From Moniliophthora roreri (taxonomy: Eukaryota > Basidiomycota > Agaricomycetes > Agaricales > Marasmiaceae), in contig LATX02000221.1 of the NCBI GenBank assembly GCA_001466705.2, positions 124,001-188,000 of the forward strand: 64,000 nt of DNA. Direction: 5' to 3'. The stretch's first letter is position 1. The number at the start of each line of letters is the position of its first letter. Shown in pieces: positions 24,669-34,760 of the stretch. The notes under the pieces are model-generated. The model did no database searches. It was not told the origin of the DNA and saw nothing but the letters and a program-made list of their open reading frames with translations. The position numbers and the translations under genes are program-made.

Positions 24669-25576
24669 TGTGGGACGATCCGGAATAATGAGCAATATGG
24701 AATTCCCGTGCCTTTAAATCTTCATAAAATGTGGCGTACCAAACTCCTTGATAACTGAAGAAGGGAGTAATTCCGAGTCAGACTGCTGGTCGCTCTTTGT
24801 TCTCAAAACGGATTCGTGGTTTCGATGCTGGAAGACAAAGACAAGCCAATCAACGCGTTTCTAGCTGATTTCCCATGAGGTGTATGTGGACCTCGGACAC
24901 TATAAGGCGAGTCAGTCCGAACTGCCACACTGAGTACAACAAACACACACCACAGTCGGTCGTGTGATGAGAGCACAGCACAGGGAATGAACAATCGTTT
25001 TCCATTTCCTTACCAACCTTATCTGCTCGATGGTACTGAGTGCCTCGGGTACTCCACAACAATGGTTCTGACGTATTCTCTGTGGTGAACAAAGGATGAT
25101 CCTTGTGCAAAGATGTAACAGGAAAAAGAACCTTTCATCTCTGATGAGTCTGCAAGCGGTGGCGCATCAAGAGTAAATGAAAAATCAGAGATCCTAGGAT
25201 ACGCACTCGAGATCCTGGCCTGAAATCAAAACTTGAAGTTCTTAGCTTGAATACAGAACCGTCGTTACTCGTTTGATGCTAAAAATTTGACTTTTTCATT
25301 CAACCGAGAGATTTTCATTCGTGAGCAATTCCATGGACATCCGGTTCTGCGCGAGTAAGACTGAAGATGCCGGTCATGATGCATGATGATGGTAGCAGAG
25401 AGGGGACTTGAGCAGTGAAAACACCGGCATCGTTCAGTCCGGGTTCCGGCGACATCGGACGTGAAGGCCCTCTCTGACTCTGAGTCTTACCAACCATCAC
25501 TGAGTACCTATATATACTTGTCCTCCCCACGGATTCACTTTGGAAGAAAACTAGTTCGCATCCGGAAAACTTCATC
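24669..25576. other. Divergent promoter region, zinc-finger gene / MFS gene
   Basis: The zinc-finger gene (minus) and the transporter gene (plus) share this 0.9-kb divergent region. The only clear element is a TATA run before the transporter, listed separately. No coding signal was recognised. Confidence 0.5.
25509..25516 (+). promoter_or_regulatory. Candidate TATA box of the MFS gene
   Basis: An uninterrupted TATATATA lies 61 bases before the transporter ATG, followed by a C/T-rich stretch. This spacing suits a fungal core promoter with a short leader. Assignment is by position and motif only. Confidence 0.5.
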
Positions 25577-27175
25577 ATGCGCGGTTCTACAGAGGAAATT
25601 GCGTTGTCGACTCGGCACCCCCAGGCTTATACCACAAGAACTGAAATCATACAAGATACGGGATCTATTAACGACAATTACCTGCTCGAGCGACCCAGTC
25701 GAAAGTATCAGCTTTTGCTTTTGCTTGCAGGCTTCATGATGATATTTCATGTCATTGGAATCAATACAACGTTTGGGGTATTCCAAGTGCGTGTAACATT
25801 ACCTTTTTCTACCGGCAATGGGTGTTCATTAGGTTCCAGGAATTCTATTCATCTTCTCGAACGAATATTAAAGACGCTCAAGGTCAAGATGCTCTCGTTT
25901 CTCTTGTCGGAACCATAGGAAGCGGTCTGACCTGGAGCGGAAGCATCTTTGTCAATCCTCTCATTGCCCGAGTTGAGAGGATCAAATACGTCGCATTAAC
26001 CGGAGCATTTATCATGAGCCTCGGACTTGCTCTGGCCAGCCTTTCTACACGAGTAAGCACAGAAGGAACGACACTCTGACCTATCATTGCCCATGATTCT
26101 TCATATGACAGCTCTGGCATCTCTACTTGACCCAAGCTATCCTCTACGGACTCGGCGCTTCGATGTACTACTTCCCAATTATCGCAATAGCACCAATGTA
26201 CTTCGACCGACATCGCGGGTTTGCTATGGGGTTTATTCTCGCCGGAAGTGGAGCCGGTGGACTTGCTATCGCGCCTGTTCAGCAGTATCTCCTCGACCGG
26301 TATGGAATACAGTGGACACTGAGGATTTTGGGATTGTGGAACTTTATTGTTGGTATCCCAGTTTCCATGGTCATCAAGCATCGCTCTGGATTTGGGAATG
26401 GTGGCAGAGCTAGAACGAGGATTAACAAGGCACTCGCGAGAAAAGGTACATTCTGGTATCAGGTAGGAACCGCACTGAATCCTGTCCGCCATACAATCTG
26501 AGGTTCTCTATAGGCAATTGGTGCTTTCCTGCAAGCAGGAGGTAACATTGTGCCTCTGTATTACATGACATCGTATTCGGTATCCGTGTTGTCGCTTTCA
26601 AGATCTACGGGAAGTTTGTTCCTCAGTATCAACAGCGGCGTAAACAGTGTCTCTCGTGTAGCAATGGGTGTTTTGGCCGATTATGTTGGTCGCCAGAACA
26701 CTCTTATTGGAGGTGTAAGTGACTAATTAGATCGGGAACTCTTGAGCACGCGCTGACTCCTCTCTAGGTGATCCTTTCCGCACTATCTGTCTTTGCCTTA
26801 TGGTACGACGCCCCGAAAGATCGTTTCATCTCCTTCGTCATTCTATACGGCATTTATGCGGGCGGATACAATGCACTTCTCCCTACGACCATCACAGAAA
26901 TTTACGGTGTAGAGAACTATGCCAGTGTCAATGGCGCATTACTCTTCATCCGGGGGCTGGGATCTATCTTCGGAGCACCGCTTGCTGGATTGATCCTGGG
27001 TAGCCATGCCCGAACGGGTCCTGACACTAGTTTCCTCAGAGATACCAGTTTGAAAAAGAGGTACAACGAAGTGGTGATTTACGACGGGGTGTTGTTACTG
27101 GCGTCTGCTTTGTGTGTCGTGTATGTTCGATGGTTGGATGCAAGGGATAAGGGAAAATGGAAATGGAAGGCCTGA
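25577..27175 (+). CDS. MFS transporter, monocarboxylate (MCT)-type
   Basis: A plasma-membrane major-facilitator permease of the fungal monocarboxylate/riboflavin-transporter-like group. Five exons join in frame, with introns after VFQ (gtgcgt), STR (gtaagc), WYQ (gtagga) and IGG (gtaagt). The N-terminal tail (about 40 residues) is cytosolic. The first helix is LLLLLAGFMMIFHVIGI, followed by NTTFGVFQEFY, typical of fungal MCT-like proteins. Later helices include FPIIAIAPMYFDRHRGFAMG, a strongly conserved loop, then GSGAGGLAIAPVQQYLLDRYG. A long central loop (KHRSGFGNGG onward) separates the two halves. The second half has SRVAMGVLADYVGRQNT, YGIYAGGYNALLPTT and GSIFGAPLAGLI. It ends with a basic tail. 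The family's usual DGGxGW motif in helix 1 is absent. Substrate unknown. Confidence 0.85.
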
Positions 27176-27754
27176 ATACTCTATTTGTATATGCTACAAT
27201 GGTATTTTATAATTCGGTGGAATAGGATGTTGCGACACATCGCTTGATCGCCGAAGCCCAGAGTTTACACCTAGTCTCCCCTAGGCAGACTCAATCACTC
27301 GCAAGCTCGTTAGATGGAGTCTGCAGGAAATCACGCCGGGTAGTCAGTATTTCCCAAAGTGCATGTTGTTTTCGCTGGCTACCGCTGAGATGCGCTCTCT
27401 AAAAACCATCATGATGCTTAAAGACCATACCATACCGCCGCTAGAAGGACTAAATATGCCGATTTTCTCAGTGAATGTGTTGTTCCATATCAAAATCTAT
27501 TGAAAATGGCTCCTATTCAGCGTGTTCACTTCTTACTACCTCCAAGAAGACGTTGCTGTCAATTTCTGCAGCTCTTCTCATTCTGAAGGGTAATAAAGCC
27601 GGAGAATGAAGACTGAAAGCACCGCGCGTCGGTAACTCGCGAAAATCGTGACTTGCACATGACGTAAATTTAGGTGTGGTTTCGGACCCGGTTTTTCGAG
27701 CAGACTAGCACCCTTCCACGGACAGCAAACAAGATATTCACCACAGAGTTTAGA
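27176..27754. other. Spacer
   Basis: This holds the 3' flank of the transporter gene and the upstream region of the first F-box gene of the cluster. No coding signal was recognised. Confidence 0.5.
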
Positions 27755-29565
27755 ATGGGGGCACACGGAAGACCTGGATATCTAGGTGAGTTCTAATCTG
27801 CTTTCTTGCCCTGGAGTCCATATCACTCATCGAATTCTCACCCTTAGAATCGCCTTTCATCAACAGATTCGGAACCAATTTCGCTCCATCCCCAGAGGAA
27901 ATCTCTAAAATCCAGGAGCTGCTGGATGAACCGGAGAAGAGATTAGAGGCCCTCGAAGCAGAAATATCGCGCTTACAGTCACAACGAGAGGAACTGAAAT
28001 TCTTCATCGATAATCACCGTTCACTTCTCTCCCCCATTCGACGAATTTCTACCGATATTCTTCGAGAGGTATTCATGCGATGCCTGCCAGAGGACTATTT
28101 GCCGACGAATGATATATGCGAAGCGCCGCTTCTCTTAACTAGCATTTGTCGTTCCTGGCACGAGGTCGCTATCAGCACACCACGTCTTTGGAATCGGATT
28201 CACATATCCCTTCGATATCCTCTTTCGCCAGTTAACAATTTTTTTCGCTCGTGGATGCAAACCAGTTCAGAGGGTCTGAAGTTATGGCTCGAGCGGTCAG
28301 GGAAGGTGCCTTTGACGTTGTCGCTTAGAACTAGTCCTGGGTGGGGAAGACAAAGGGGTGGACATACATATGGCGACACAGCTGAGCTCGAGGGGCTATA
28401 TGCTGATTTTTTTCGCCTTCTTTTTCCATATGCATCACGATGGAAGAGTCTTTCATTGACTGTTACCCCTGCGGTTAGAGACGTTCTGGGGGAGCTGTCA
28501 GTGGGGAAACTGACCCTACTGGAAGAGTTCAAGATGAACCCAGACTATATTACGGATCTAGGTGCCTGGGAGGCCCTTAGCATTATTTTCCGGCACTCCC
28601 CTTCACTTCACGTACTGCATCTCACTGGAGCACCCTTGGAATTACCGATTCCTTGGGGCAACCTGACTGAAGTGGTACTTAATTCGTCATTTCCCGGTGA
28701 ATTACTGCCATCGCAGGCCATCCAAGTCCTCTCCCTTTCTAGCGCGTCCCTCCGTCGCTGCGTGCTACATCTTCAGCTCTCTCGCGGGTCTGTCCTGCCC
28801 TCACAGGATACCCCGGTGGTGCTTCCATATCTCCATACTCTCGATATACGTTTCCGTTCTGTTCGAGTCGAATATACCGGTTTAACGTCAGCAGTAATCT
28901 CTGAGCTCGAGCACCTTTTTGGTGCTATCGTTGCACCGATGCTCAAAAATATCTCCCTTACGAATCAGGCATTCCTTCCTGAAGCTTTCAACAGGCTTCC
29001 ATTCCTTGACTTCCTTCGACGTTCAGCATGCTCTCTCTCAAGTCTCCATCTAGATTTGAGGGTTACAGCCATAGCAGTAGTAATGTCTCTTCAGCAGGTA
29101 CCCTCGCTCATCGAGCTCAAAATACGCGGGGTGACTGCTCGTGAGTGGTCAGAAGAAGCGGAATCACCAGCTCCTCTCAGTGACTTCTTTCATGCGCTCA
29201 CCCCGTCATCGATGAATACCAGTGCGGTGGTGTGTCCAAATCTTGAAATATTCACTTGCACGGGATGCTCTCCTTGCCATGCAGCATCCCTCTTAGCTCT
29301 TGCTGAGGCAAGGAGTGGTACAAGTGGCGGTTCTCAGTCGCAGCATTCCGGCGTTGAGAAGTCGTTGAAACGCATGAAGGTGGTCTTCCGCGCGTTTATC
29401 GAGGACACGGACACACCTTTCAGACTGAAAAGTCTGCGGGAGAAAGGAATGTGGATTCAGTGGAGCTCACCACGAGATGAACGTACTCTGCTAGATCGTC
29501 CCTTGCAGTCCGACCGGAACCCTTCCAGGGAAGAATCAGTCCCGATCGGCGATCATAGTTACTAG
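27755..29565 (+). CDS. F-box protein, cluster copy 1 (582 aa)
   Basis: Exon 1 (27755-27785, MGAHGRPGYL) joins exon 2 (27848-29565) across a 62-base intron with gtgagt donor and ttag acceptor. The product starts with the family block SPFINRFGTNFAPSPEEI, a heptad-type coiled coil (LEALEAEISRLQSQREELK) and a conserved FIDNHRSLLSPIRR. The F-box follows (STDILREVFMRCLPEDYL, then ICRSWHEVAISTPRLWNRIH). The remaining 450 residues are a Leu-rich solenoid. This layout is typical of Agaricomycete F-box proteins, presumed SCF receptors. It is the most diverged of the four cluster copies. Its C-terminus lacks the DSPLCG block shared by copies 2 and 3. The reading frame is intact. Confidence 0.8.
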
Positions 29566-30107
29566 ATATAGAGATTACTAGACAGTATCGAGATCACTCG
29601 ATGCGAAAATTTATACCAGTGCAAGACGTAGATACATATCTCGCAAGGTTTTTTGTAGTACTGTATCAGTATGCCAATAAGCTAGACAATTATGCGTTCC
29701 GTTTGCTTGCTTGACTATGCTATTGATGGAGATAATGGTCACTTCCTCTACTGGTACATAGTTCATGCGATTCATCGCCGGCCGGTGATTATCATGGGCA
29801 CTCAGTTTCACTCGCAGCATCAGCAATGAACAATATCAACAGCATGTCGCTGGAACCGTATAGGCTCGAGATGAGAAAGCAATAAGAAGAACAGAGTCAT
29901 CTAGGTTGGCTGAATATTGACTGTTTCTCAGAAGGCTTGCAGAAAGCGCTAACTACGTTGCTAGGATTTTCTCTTCCCGGACAATTTTTCCGATACAAGC
30001 AAGAGCAGCATGAGGTATCGTGTACCTTTATTTCTTCCAATACTGTTGGGGTAACAAGTGTCATTGGTGAGTACCGATTGCCATACTTGTACCCTCCGAC
30101 CTTGACA
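29566..30107. other. Spacer between F-box copies 1 and 2
   Basis: No separate gene. The frame of copy 2 stays open upstream to 29937 but has no ATG before 30108. A gtgagt donor near 30066 and an acceptor-like tgatgccag just before 30119 mark the position where copy 1 has its intron. Confidence 0.45.
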
Positions 30108-31856
30108 ATGATGCCAGAGTCACCGTTCCTCCATAGGTTTGGTACCAACTATGCACCATCTCCGAAGGAAGTCGAAGGGATCAAACAAATTTTATTGGAA
30201 CCAGAAAAGACGTTACGGGTTCTCGAGGAAGAAATCGCACGACTGCAGGCTGAGCGGGACGAGCTGCAGTCTTTCGTCGACAACCATCGCTCACTTTTAT
30301 CTCCCGTTCGACGAACTCCGATCGATATCCTCCGAGAAGTATTCGTTCGATGCCTACCTGATGACCGTCTGCCAGTACGTACCCTCCGCGAAGCGCCATT
30401 GCTGCTCACGGGCATCTGTCGGACATGGCGAGAAATTGCAATTAGTACGCCTCATCTTTGGAACCGCATCCATATATCCCTTCCAGAACCTCCTTCATTT
30501 CCGATTAAGGATTTCTTTCGGGAATTGGTGAAGGCTAGACAAGAAGGATTGGAGTCGTGGCTGAGCCGGTCTGGATCGCTGCCATTGACATTTTCATTCC
30601 ATGCTGGTTTGCAGAGATGGATACACCATTCTGAACGGCCGGAGAGCTGGGATGAGCTCAAGACTCTTTATCTCGATTTTACTCGGCACCTCCTCTCATA
30701 TTCGTCACGATGGGGAAATGTATCGCTGAATGTTCCCCATTTCATTCGGAATTTTCTACAAACATATGAGGTCGGCCAGTTGAACGCACTGCAGGAGCTC
30801 AGGTCAACGGATCTGGGTGACATCTGCGCCCGAGTCCCTTCAGCGACCACAGTCCCAATGCATCCTTTGGACACAATCCTCAGTCGCGCACCCTTACTTC
30901 ATGTGCTTCATCTCAAGGAGTTGTATGTCACCCGTTTATCAGTTAGATGGGAGAACATCACAGACCTTGTCCTCTCTTCATGCTATGAAAGCGAGGTTGC
31001 GGTGTCCGAAGTAGTGCGGTTACTCTCCAATTGCACATCGCTACGCCAGTGTACAGTGCATAACATCCAATTCAAGGTCAACCATCAAATTACCTTGGGT
31101 AATCTCACAGCAGTTCTCCCATATCTTCACACTCTAAACCTCCAGTTTAACCCTAGGATACATGGGTATTGGTTTCCGGCCACTGTCATAACCACACCAC
31201 AGCCCATCGGTGCTGTTTTCGATGCCATCAGTGCGCCGCGTCTCACCCATCTTTCTATCAGCCTCACCAGATCCGTTCCATCTTTACTCTTCGATACAAC
31301 CCCTTTAATTTCCTTCGTGGAACGTTTTGGCTGTGTCCTTTCGAGCCTCCAACTCCACCTTCCAGTGGCGAGTGACGGTCTAATAGGCCTTCTTCGTTCA
31401 ATGCCCCAACTCTCTAACCTCACTCTACACTGTGTATTAGGACAAACTCCCACTATCGTAGGCTTTATCGATCTTCTACGTGCCCTTACCCCTGGTCTAG
31501 CCAATATCGATGCTCTATGTCCTCTTCTCGAGGAAGTTACGTTTGGGGACTGTGCTCCGGAGGACGTAGTGCTTCTACTTGCATTTGCTGAAGCGCGGTG
31601 TGGGTCGAGCTATGATAAAGAGGTGGTGAAGTTGAAAAGAATGTTAGTGACTGTGACAACATTCTTGGAGGAAGCAGAAGTTATTTCCTCCAGGTTACAA
31701 GGACTCCGGGATCGAGGTATGTCGATCCTCTGGTGTTCGTCGCGGCCACCGGAGGAGCTCTATGATGATTCTCCCCTCTGTGGTATCACTCGAACACAAT
31801 TGGAACCGGCTTTGAGCTGGGAACGAATGCTGAGCAGTGACGCCTATCTGTACTAA
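30108..31856 (+). CDS. F-box protein, cluster copy 2 (582 aa)
   Basis: This is an open frame of 583 codons from the first in-frame ATG (MMPESPFLHRFG). It has the family N-terminus (GTNYAPSPKEVEGIKQIL), a coiled coil (LEEEIARLQAERDELQ), FVDNHRSLLSPVRR, then the F-box (IDILREVFVRCLPDDRL, ICRTWREIAISTPHLWNRI). A Leu-rich part follows (LLHVLHLKELYVT, LPYLHTLNLQFN, LTHLSISLTR, MPQLSNLTLHCVL). The C-terminus ends LYDDSPLCGITR and SSDAYLY, matching copies 3 and 4. The true start may instead be in an upstream exon, since the sequence just before 30119 looks like a splice acceptor. The product is presumed to be an SCF substrate receptor. Confidence 0.78.
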   Translation: MMPESPFLHRFGTNYAPSPKEVEGIKQILLEPEKTLRVLEEEIARLQAERDELQSFVDNHRSLLSPVRRTPIDILREVFVRCLPDDRLPVRTLREAPLLLTGICRTWREIAISTPHLWNRIHISLPEPPSFPIKDFFRELVKARQEGLESWLSRSGSLPLTFSFHAGLQRWIHHSERPESWDELKTLYLDFTRHLLSYSSRWGNVSLNVPHFIRNFLQTYEVGQLNALQELRSTDLGDICARVPSATTVPMHPLDTILSRAPLLHVLHLKELYVTRLSVRWENITDLVLSSCYESEVAVSEVVRLLSNCTSLRQCTVHNIQFKVNHQITLGNLTAVLPYLHTLNLQFNPRIHGYWFPATVITTPQPIGAVFDAISAPRLTHLSISLTRSVPSLLFDTTPLISFVERFGCVLSSLQLHLPVASDGLIGLLRSMPQLSNLTLHCVLGQTPTIVGFIDLLRALTPGLANIDALCPLLEEVTFGDCAPEDVVLLLAFAEARCGSSYDKEVVKLKRMLVTVTTFLEEAEVISSRLQGLRDRGMSILWCSSRPPEELYDDSPLCGITRTQLEPALSWERMLSSDAYLY

Positions 31857-32129
31857 GTACTTGGTTTCCTGTTGCCATTTTATTGGTTGTACAATAATAT
31901 GTTCTTTGATTTTGAACCTATGTATATATCGTCAAAAACTGTTTCAGTAAAATTTGGGGTTGGGCCTAGAGCGGAAGCAATGACTGTGATTCCGACTACC
32001 GATAGCTTCTGTTACCCCTCCCACCATCAGTGCTTACATTATTCCAGTCATCAGGTCCAGAACACTCTCATGGCTGATGGTCATGCACAGGTGAGTGCTG
32101 AATTGGGTATTCATGAGTTGGATTTTACC
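31857..32129. other. Spacer between F-box copies 2 and 3
   Basis: The frame of copy 3 stays open through this spacer back to about 31872 and includes an ATG at 32070 (MADGHAQV). This ATG is conserved as atggctgatg in the 57.4-kb copy. A gtgagt follows at 32091. Whether the translated start is 32070 or 32130 is unclear. Confidence 0.45.
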
Positions 32130-33929
32130 ATGATTCCAGAATCGCCTTACTCCCGCAATTTTGGGACCAATTATGCTCCATCTCCACAACAAGTCCAGGA
32201 AATCAAACAGATTCTGCGCGAGCCAGAGGAGAAACTACGGGCACTGGAGGAAGAGATAACACAGTTACAAGCCCAACGAGGCGACCTGCAGTCCTTCATT
32301 GACAACCATCGTTCACTTTTATCTCCCATTCGACGTGTTCACTCCGATATTCTTCGAGAAATCTTTGTTCAATGCCTGCCTGAAGACCACCTTCCAGTAC
32401 GCAGCCTTCGAGAAGCACCATTGCTGCTTACAGGCATCTGTCGGTCATGGCACGAAATTGTAGTCAACACACCACGCCTTTGGAATCGCATCCACGTGTC
32501 ACTTCCATTTCCCCTGATCCCCCCGATAACTGAATCCTTCCGTTCCTTGATGAGACTTCGGACAGGCGGAATCAAATTATGGCTAGATCGCGCGGGAGGC
32601 CTGCCATTATCACTCTCCTTCCATGCCACCATGCCACCGCAGATGACGGTCTCGACAAGGGAAGGATGGAACGAACAAAGTCTGAATGATCTCCAGACAT
32701 TATATCTCGATTTTACTCGATGTCTTCTCACATATTCGGCACGGTGGGGGAGCGTATCGCTTATCGTTCCTCATTGCGTTCGGGAATTTTTGGAGACATA
32801 CAAGTTTGGTTCCCTGGACCTACTGAAGAGCTTCAGGTCGGCTCTTCCAGGTCGGCCCTTCAGATCCCAAGAAAATACTCAAGTGCATCCATGGCACGGT
32901 ATTTTCAAACGCGCACATTCACTTCGCGTGCTTCATCTCAATGAACCACACTCCGATATACCGATTCCTTGGGGAAATCTCACAGAGCTTAGCCTTTCTG
33001 TACCCCCGGAGTTTATTACGGCGTCCGAGGCTGCACGGTTGCTTTCCCTTTGCACGTCTCTCCATTGGTGCACCCTACAAATCCGGCTGGGATTCACCAG
33101 TCATGTTGCCCCACCTACTTCGTCGCCAGTTGTTCTCCCATACCTTCATTCTGCAAACTTCAGTTTTCTTGCATTTCCACACGCTAGCCCATGGCAAGTG
33201 AATGCCCCATCGACGACATCCCAAATGGAGTCCGTGAACTTGGTCTTCGATGCGATCACTGCACCGGTTCTCAAACATCTTTCTCTTAAAGTTTTCCCCG
33301 CTGCTCCCGCTCCACCGCCCACCGATACCTCCCCTTTCGTTTCTTTTGTGGAACGTTCAGGCTGTGCGCTATCGAGCCTCGTAGTGAATCTTCCAACAAT
33401 GGAGGATAGTCTCACAAGCCTTCTTAATTCGACGCCTTCACTTTCTGCGTTTACCATGTATGTAGAGAGCAGGAACCGGTCGCTGGTAGATCCCACTGCC
33501 ACTGGCTTCATTGACTTGGTCGGTGCGCTTACCTCCGATGCAACTCATACCGACGTTCTTTGTCCTCTACTCGAGGAAATTACTTTGGTGCATTGTGTTT
33601 CGGAAGACGCGGAACCTCTGCTAGAACTCGCTGAGGCACGGTGTAGGCCAAGTGATGATCCAGACGATGTGAGGTTGAAGAAAATGTTTGTGTCATTTGG
33701 GACTTTCCTAAATGGAGCAGAATATATTTCGCGCAGGTTACAAATGTTCCGGGATCGGGGCATGGTGGTCCGCTGGTCTTCGCCACTAGATAAACGCGGG
33801 CAACTCCAAGACGACTCCCCATTGTGTGGCTTTTCCAGACCACCTGGAATAGCCACCCACGACCGAATAGTCGTTAGCGAGGGTATCACCTGGAACTTCG
33901 GACGAAAGCCGAGCGAGCATCTCTATTAA
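32130..33929 (+). CDS. F-box protein, cluster copy 3 (599 aa)
   Basis: An uninterrupted 600-codon frame from MIPESPYSRNFG. It carries GTNYAPSPQQVQEIKQIL, a coiled coil (LRALEEEITQLQAQRGDLQ), FIDNHRSLLSPIRR, and the F-box (HSDILREIFVQCLPEDHL, ICRSWHEIVVNTPRLWNRI). The Leu-rich part includes LRVLHLNEPHSD, LPYLHSANFSF, LKHLSLKVFP and LSAFTMYVES. The C-terminus has VVRWSSPLDKRGQL, DDSPLCGFSRP and SEHLY. It is nearly identical at its N-terminus to the copy at 57471 and clearly the nearest paralogue of that distant gene, which implies a recent duplication that spans the NVHG array. The product is presumed to be an SCF receptor; target unknown. Confidence 0.8.
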   Translation: MIPESPYSRNFGTNYAPSPQQVQEIKQILREPEEKLRALEEEITQLQAQRGDLQSFIDNHRSLLSPIRRVHSDILREIFVQCLPEDHLPVRSLREAPLLLTGICRSWHEIVVNTPRLWNRIHVSLPFPLIPPITESFRSLMRLRTGGIKLWLDRAGGLPLSLSFHATMPPQMTVSTREGWNEQSLNDLQTLYLDFTRCLLTYSARWGSVSLIVPHCVREFLETYKFGSLDLLKSFRSALPGRPFRSQENTQVHPWHGIFKRAHSLRVLHLNEPHSDIPIPWGNLTELSLSVPPEFITASEAARLLSLCTSLHWCTLQIRLGFTSHVAPPTSSPVVLPYLHSANFSFLAFPHASPWQVNAPSTTSQMESVNLVFDAITAPVLKHLSLKVFPAAPAPPPTDTSPFVSFVERSGCALSSLVVNLPTMEDSLTSLLNSTPSLSAFTMYVESRNRSLVDPTATGFIDLVGALTSDATHTDVLCPLLEEITLVHCVSEDAEPLLELAEARCRPSDDPDDVRLKKMFVSFGTFLNGAEYISRRLQMFRDRGMVVRWSSPLDKRGQLQDDSPLCGFSRPPGIATHDRIVVSEGITWNFGRKPSEHLY

Positions 33930-34480
33930 TTTGCTGTGATTGTATCAACATATTACTTGTGATATCTTGAAATGCTATATGTACCCTCAATGTAGCGCCT
34001 GAATAGAACATTTATCGTGTCTGTAAATGTACTTCAGTTTGTCTGATGGTGCTGCGATGTTGGTAATGTATAGTAAATACTGTAACCAGCACCACTACCA
34101 TCGCCGTTTCCAGCGGCCTCAGACATGAACAATGCAGAAATCGAACCGTATTACAACCCAACAACCTGCATCTTCATAAGCATCGATACTTCCCACTGGA
34201 ACGTCAAAGTCACCTTTTCCTGCCCCGTAACCTCACTTGATCTTCCTATTCTTCCCAAGAGCAGCCGCATCCACGGATGAATCATCAACTCCATCCCATT
34301 GCGCTACCACACCTTTGGCTACTTTGACGTCGGGTCCAGCACTAGCCGTAACGACTTCGGATGGTTCATGCGAGAAGGAGGCTGAGAGCCGTTGGTCAGT
34401 GAGATTGAAACTGTGAGACACGACTAGAAAAAAAGGGAACACACTTCATGACAGTGTAGCCTGCCCTCTTCTCCTCTCAA
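33930..34480. other. Spacer between F-box cluster and NVHG-A
   Basis: This holds the 3' flank of F-box copy 3. A minus-strand frame at 34233-34442 ends in a polar segment (VAKGVVAQWDGVDDSSVDAA, then a basic KNRKIK tail). It might be the last exon of an eroded gene, but no partner exon or family was recognised. Confidence 0.4.
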
Positions 34481-34760
34481 AACCATGTCTATCATCTCAA
34501 TTCGCGGCAGGAGATACAAGGTTTGAATTTGGGATCGCGGTAGTATCCGATTTGTGAAGTCGAGTCGCGGGTTGAGATTTCTAACTCAATGCTGAGTATT
34601 GACTCGGACAGCGGGAGACACGAACAAACCCACCTTCAACCCAGCCTACGAAAAATCGGGCGGGCTGCTCGACAATGGATCGACCCGATGAGGGTAGTCA
34701 TGAGTTGATCAGAGGACTGCCTTGCCTTCTGTCCCACAGTTGGGTGCGTCGTCGTAGTAG